In this document: one piece after another, positions 32,234 to 35,973 of the stretch | Numbering within the stretch: position 1 is the stretch's first letter | How the letters are laid out: each line of letters starts with the position of its first letter | Assembly (NCBI GenBank): GCA_000151295.1 | Contig: GG745334.1 | Location: 1,296,101 to 1,332,073 of the forward strand | Length of the DNA: 35,973 bases | Reading direction: 5' to 3' | From: Allomyces macrogynus ATCC 38327 | Taxonomy: Eukaryota > Blastocladiomycota > Blastocladiomycetes > Blastocladiales > Blastocladiaceae | Program-made: the position numbers and the translations under genes | The notes under the pieces: model-generated | The model's input: the letters and a program-made list of their open reading frames with translations, nothing else | The model's database searches: none | Told to the model about the DNA's origin: nothing

Positions 32234-33129
32234 ATGTCCCAAGCCATTCCATCAACGACCGCAGGCCACCCTGCCGCACTCCGACACCCGCTGCAAAATG
32301 TGGCCATACATTCCAGCACGACATCGTCGTCCAACGGTCAGGCCAATGCTGTGACAGGCCCAGTGCCGCCCGTCGTCATGGCGCAGCAGTACGCGGCGCT
32401 TGTCGAGCACATTTCCAACCGCGACCGGATCACGGTGCTGCAGGACCAGATCGAAGGCGTCCGTACCGACCAGAGGTTACTTGATCGCGCGACACGGTTC
32501 CAGGAACTCATGTTGGCGAGCCGCGGCTAGTTCGCAACCAAGCTGCACGACGCGACGGCGTACATGAACGTGCGCGCAGCCATGGCGGTCGTGAACCCGC
32601 AGTTCCCTGTGACGCGCGTCAATGGTACGATGGGATCCTTGCGCCGCGTGTGGCCGGGATTGAATTTGGGACTGACCGTGATACTTTTCCGCGTCGCTAG
32701 TCAACTCGGAAGAGGAGGAAACGTTCAAGCGCAACCTCGACGACTTTGCTCGTGATATCACGCAGCGCACTAAGGACATTTGTGCGGTGATCGATACACT
32801 GCCGCCCGTCCTCGCGACCCCCGAGACTTTTGTGCGTGAAGTTACCCCATCGTGGCGGGACAGGGTGGAGAATGTCGCTGACGATGCCGGCATAGCAACC
32901 CGCGTTTGACCGGCTCGATGCGGAGCACGGTGTCGCGCTCGACGAGCTCAAGCAGTCGATTACCGTGGGCGGTACGTGCTCTTAAAGCTCTCGTCGGTTA
33001 TGATGGGCGCTGACGGTCGGTAATGGATTAGAACGCATGCTTGAGGCGATCCGCCGGACAGAGAAGGCGATTCTCGACGCGGAGCTGCAGTTTGCGCAGG
33101 GTCACGACGCGGTCGTGAGTGTGGCCTGA
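32234..33129 (+). CDS. MED21: MED21 (Srb7), Mediator middle-module subunit
   Basis: Family role: MED21 pairs with MED7 in the Mediator middle module, a hinge linking activators to RNA polymerase II. Five exons fit in phase: 32234-32458, 32531-32624, 32701-32831, 32896-32971 and 33032-33129. Introns are 72, 76, 64 and 60 nt. They give 207 residues. Family matches run in order: NRDRITVLQDQIEG (the N-terminal DRLTQLQD motif), FATKLHDATAYM, DFARDITQRTKDICAVIDTL, FDRLDAEHGVALDELKQSI and ERMLEAIRRTEKAILDAELQ. The family is about 140-150 residues long. The ATG at 32378 would give 159 residues and may be the true start; the one at 32234 adds 48 low-complexity residues. The first intron begins with GTCCGT, is a multiple of three and hides an in-frame TAG (32528-32530). 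It is the least certain junction. Confidence 0.85.
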
Positions 33130-33908
33130 CGACGGGGAGCAGGGAGCGGCGATGGGCAGCGGCAACATCCACCCATCGTGACGCGTCGCAAGTTCTACAT
33201 AGTGTGTTCTCGCATGCATGAGCACACGAGCATGTCGAGCAGGTGGCAGAAGAGCACCAGAAGAACGTGGTCGGCGAGCACAATTTTGATGAATGGGCAG
33301 AACACGTGAGCTCGTCGCGTCTCCCATTTTCCATTTTGGCGTGGAGACGACCAAATCACACCGTTTTGGCCCGCCATCAAACGCAGAATGGCGCCCACCT
33401 CTTTTCGTCTTGGCCCTCGCCTCGCTCCTGCCCGCACTCGACGTGTCGCAACTGAGCTGCCTCGTCGAGCCGTTGAATGCGTGGCAACTGGAGACTGATC
33501 GGCGCCGACTGTGACTTTCCTCCGGCTCTCGTGCCTCCTCGACCGACCAGCTTGACGTCGATCACCATTACCGACCGGCCTCCTCGCGACTGCACGCCAT
33601 TCGGAACCCTCACTTTCTGCGATTCGCTCGCGTCGAGCGCGTCTCCACCAAGCGGGCGATTCATCAACACACCGTGCAACCGTGTCGCGCGCCATACCGT
33701 TGCACGAACCGTGCCCTGCCGACCATTGTCCGCAACGCCAAGGCCCCGCGCAACAACGCATCAAGGCCCCTGCTTCTCTCCCTCGACGTGCGCCGTGTCC
33801 CTGTCAGACGCTCGCGAGCCCTGTCCTCTCCCGCGACGCTGATCACTGTTCCGCCTCGCCAAAGTACGGCAATATTTGCTCGATTCTCGATTACGTTTCA
33901 CGCTCGCC
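33130..33908. other. Region between MED21 and NIPA with coding-like blocks
   Basis: 779 nt. A plus-strand block at about 33219-33305 reads VEQVAEEHQKNVVGEHNFDE and WAEH, which looks strongly protein-like. It is followed by a GTGAGC donor-like site at 33307. Another block (33411-33514) reads LASLLPALDVSQLSCLVEPL and continues to a stop. The two blocks are in different frames and lack an ATG. They may be further exons of MED21 or a small unannotated gene. The rest (33515-33908) is C-rich and looks like the leader and promoter of the NIPA gene. Confidence 0.4.
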
Positions 33909-35973
33909 ATGCCGCCACTACCGCTCGTCACGACCCCGGCCCTCGCCGCGCCCGCGCCATCGCAGCCGCTGACCGAATTCAGCATGGGCGGGTCAGCCAG
34001 TCCCGTCGAGTTACCGGCCTCGTTCCACATCATTGGCCTGCTCCTCGCCCTCTCCTCATCGGCGTTCATCGGCGGGTCCTTTATCCTGCAAAAGAAGGGC
34101 ATGATTTCGGCCGCTGCCAAGGCCGCTGCCGCGCGGTCCGCGTCGGGCAAGCACGAGTCGCCTGCACATGCATCGACCACCGCCATGACCGTCGCGTCGA
34201 GCTTGCCCGCAACCCCGGCCGTCCTACGCACGCGCATGGGATCAGACCCTACCGAGTCCACCAACTCGGTACTTGCGCCGCTCCCGCTGACCGACGAGGA
34301 GTACACGCCCGTCTCGGACGCGCTGGCGCCCGTGAGCCCGACGGTTCCGGAAACGCCGCGCGTGGATCCTGGCCGGAGGCGATCGAAACACGCGGGGGCG
34401 GTGGGGGGAAAAGCGAGCGCGGGCAAGAAGCGGCGGCGTGGGCCGCTGTACTTGTACTCGAAGTTGTGGTGGGTCGGGACAGCGAGTTTGCTCGTGGGCG
34501 AGGCGGCCAACTTGGGGGCCTACGCGTTCACGACGGCCATGGTCGTGACGCCGCTCGGTGCTCTCAGCGTCGTGGTCAGGTATGCGCAGATCTGGTTTGG
34601 TTATTGAGTCGATGGCGCGTCGAGACAGAGGCTGACGGATGTGCGATGCATGGGTCGGTGGTAGTGCAATTCTCTCGTCGATGCTGCTCAAAGAAGTGAT
34701 GAATCTGCAGGGCAAGCTCGGATGTGGGTTGATTCTGATTGGTGCAACAATTCTGGTCTTGAATGGTACGCTTCTTCAACTCTCGAATCATCCGCGTCGA
34801 AAAAGGACTGACAGCCGCCATTCACCAGCACCAACCCAGGCTTCGCGAGCGTCCATGTCCGACTTTGCCTCAGCCTACCTTTCTGCCCGCTTCATAGCGT
34901 GGCAAGCCCTCGTTCTCGTCGCAGCCTCGATTCTGCTCTTTTGGGTTGCTCGCCGACGCGGCGGCGAGCTCGCGCGCCGCAACCCGCTCGTCTACCTCGG
35001 CATCTGCTCGCTGCTCGGATCGCTCTCGGTTGTCGAGATCCAGGCCGTAGGCACGTCGCTCGTCAGTGCCGCGGCCGGCGCGGGCACGGCCGACGCCGCA
35101 CAACCCTGGGCCTGGGCGCTCTTCTGGATCGCGCTCGTCAAGGCCATTATCGAGCTGCTGGCGCAACTGCACTACCTGAACTCGGCCTTATCGCGCTTCT
35201 CCACCGTGCTCGTCACGCCCATCTACTATGCGCTCTTCACGTCGGCGACGCTGCTTGCCAACTGGATCCTGTCCCCACCGTGGGCACAACTGTCGGGCCA
35301 GACGATCGCGACGTGCATCCTCTCCTTTGCTGTCATTTGCACGGGGATGGTCCTGCTCCAGACCAGCAAAATCTCGACCGCTGCCACGACTGCCGGCGCA
35401 CACGCGACGTCCGCCGACCGCAACGCCGCTGCTGCTGCCGCAGTTGTGGTCGCCGCCAGTGGTGGTGGTGGGGCCGTGACCCCTTGTGTTCTGAGCCGCG
35501 ACACCTTGGCCAGTTCTGCTCCGTCACTGCGCGGCATCAGCACCGCACACGTACCCGACAAGTCCCTCGCGGCACTGACGCGCGAATGGCCGTCATCATG
35601 GCTCGACGGCGAACCCGCTGACTTGCCGCCCCTGCCCCCGCCGTTCCTGATGGCCGAGGACCCGGCCGCGTGGTACCTGGCCGTCGTCCAGGCCCTGACC
35701 CGGCCGGACCCGGACGCGGACGCGCCCGTCGCGCCGGCGTCGTCGCGCGACGAAATGGCCGCAAGTAGTAGTAGTTGCGCAAGCAGTAGCAGCGTGACGC
35801 CCGACCCGCAAGGGAAAGTCCCTGTGCCGTTCCCAACACTGGCGAAGCCCGACCGTGTCGGTCTCGCGGCTGCAGCAGTTGCGGCCGAGGCTGAGTCCGT
35901 CACACGGTTCCTCGGTATCGCCACGTGCGACCCGCGCGCGCGCGCGTCGTCGATGCCCGCGCGGATCGCGACC
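33909..35973 (+). CDS. NIPA-type magnesium transporter (3' truncated by window)
   Basis: Family role: NIPA/Mg_trans_NIPA proteins are multi-pass Mg2+ transporters of plasma membrane and endosomes. Exons 33909-34579, 34665-34765 and 34829-35973+ join in phase; the introns are 85 and 63 nt. TM1 is at about residues 40-62 (GLLLALSSSAFIGGSFILQK KG). A 110-residue Ser/Pro/Thr loop follows. Family signatures then come in order: LWWVGTASLLVGEAANLGAY, TPLGALSVVV, ILSSMLLKEVMNLQGKLGC, ILVLNAP, RRNPLVYLGICSLLGSLSVV, LHYLNSALSRFSTVLVTPIY and LFTSATLLANWIL. The second acceptor at 34828 was chosen because it restores the conserved V-x-x-A-P (VLNAP) and the frame; the later AG at 34839 does not. About 190 residues of hydrophilic Ala/Ser/Pro tail run to the window edge without a stop. 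The start is the first ATG. The long TM1-TM2 loop and long tail are larger than in animal NIPAs. Confidence 0.9.

Noticed and set aside
6064..32530. TAG codons in COG6 (6064) and MED21 (32528) as evidence of a reassigned genetic code
   Set aside because: TAG is the natural terminator of COG6 and of the flippase, and the MED21 TAG sits at an intron end.
34855..35621. Separate gene starting at ATG 34855
   Set aside because: It continues the NIPA protein in phase after acceptor 34828, with the conserved order of helices.
1..35973. CRISPR array, rRNA, tRNA, retroelement or virus-like genes
   Set aside because: No regular repeat-spacer pattern, no T-loop signature in a plausible cloverleaf, and no reverse transcriptase, integrase or capsid motifs were seen.

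Overview
This is a nuclear eukaryotic contig, GC-rich (I judge well above 55% in coding sequence, with strongly G/C-ending codons), with short GT-AG introns of about 39-130 nt (mostly 60-80 nt), compact genes and no operons. Introns in Nup160-type, Lsm3, Med21 and P4-ATPase genes, a fungal-type Lam/Ysp sterol-transfer protein and a Dnf-type flippase point to a fungus. The GC bias and gene style would suit an early-diverging, zoosporic lineage such as Blastocladiomycota, but that placement is inference. The assembly is imperfect: there are two runs of N (11033-11212 and 23868-24515) and repeated single-base reading-frame breaks inside conserved genes.

Layout from left to right. 2-4485 (+): 3' part of UTP10/HEATR1, a HEAT-repeat protein of the small-subunit processome. 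4631-7056 (-): COG6, a Golgi tethering subunit, convergent with UTP10. 8048-9133 (+): unrecognised protein with PPxY-type motifs. 9609-13819 (-): Lam/GRAMD1-like GRAM + VASt + transmembrane sterol-transfer protein, interrupted by the first gap. 14166-14612 (+): LSM3, divergent from it. 15063-18880 (+): a large Nup120/Nup160-like nucleoporin. 19011-20401 (-): unrecognised and apparently fractured gene. 20868-23863 (-): signal peptide + kelch repeats + cytochrome b561-type membrane domain. 24596-26065 (+): NASP/Hif1/Sim3 histone chaperone. 26762-32044 (+): Dnf-type P4-ATPase with six exons including a 26-nt microexon. 32234-33129 (+): Mediator subunit MED21. 33909-35973 (+): NIPA-type magnesium transporter, cut by the window end.

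Most of these are housekeeping genes without a shared pathway: ribosome biogenesis (UTP10), RNA processing (LSM3), transcription (MED21), chromatin (NASP), nuclear pore, and membrane trafficking or lipid handling (COG6, Lam, flippase). The neighbourhood is ordinary chromosomal gene order. No mobile element, CRISPR, tRNA, rRNA or secondary-metabolite cluster was recognised. The most unusual items are the kelch-b561 fusion, the microexon in the flippase, a nonsense codon exactly replacing a conserved position in COG6, two unrecognised proteins, and a coding-like block downstream of MED21.
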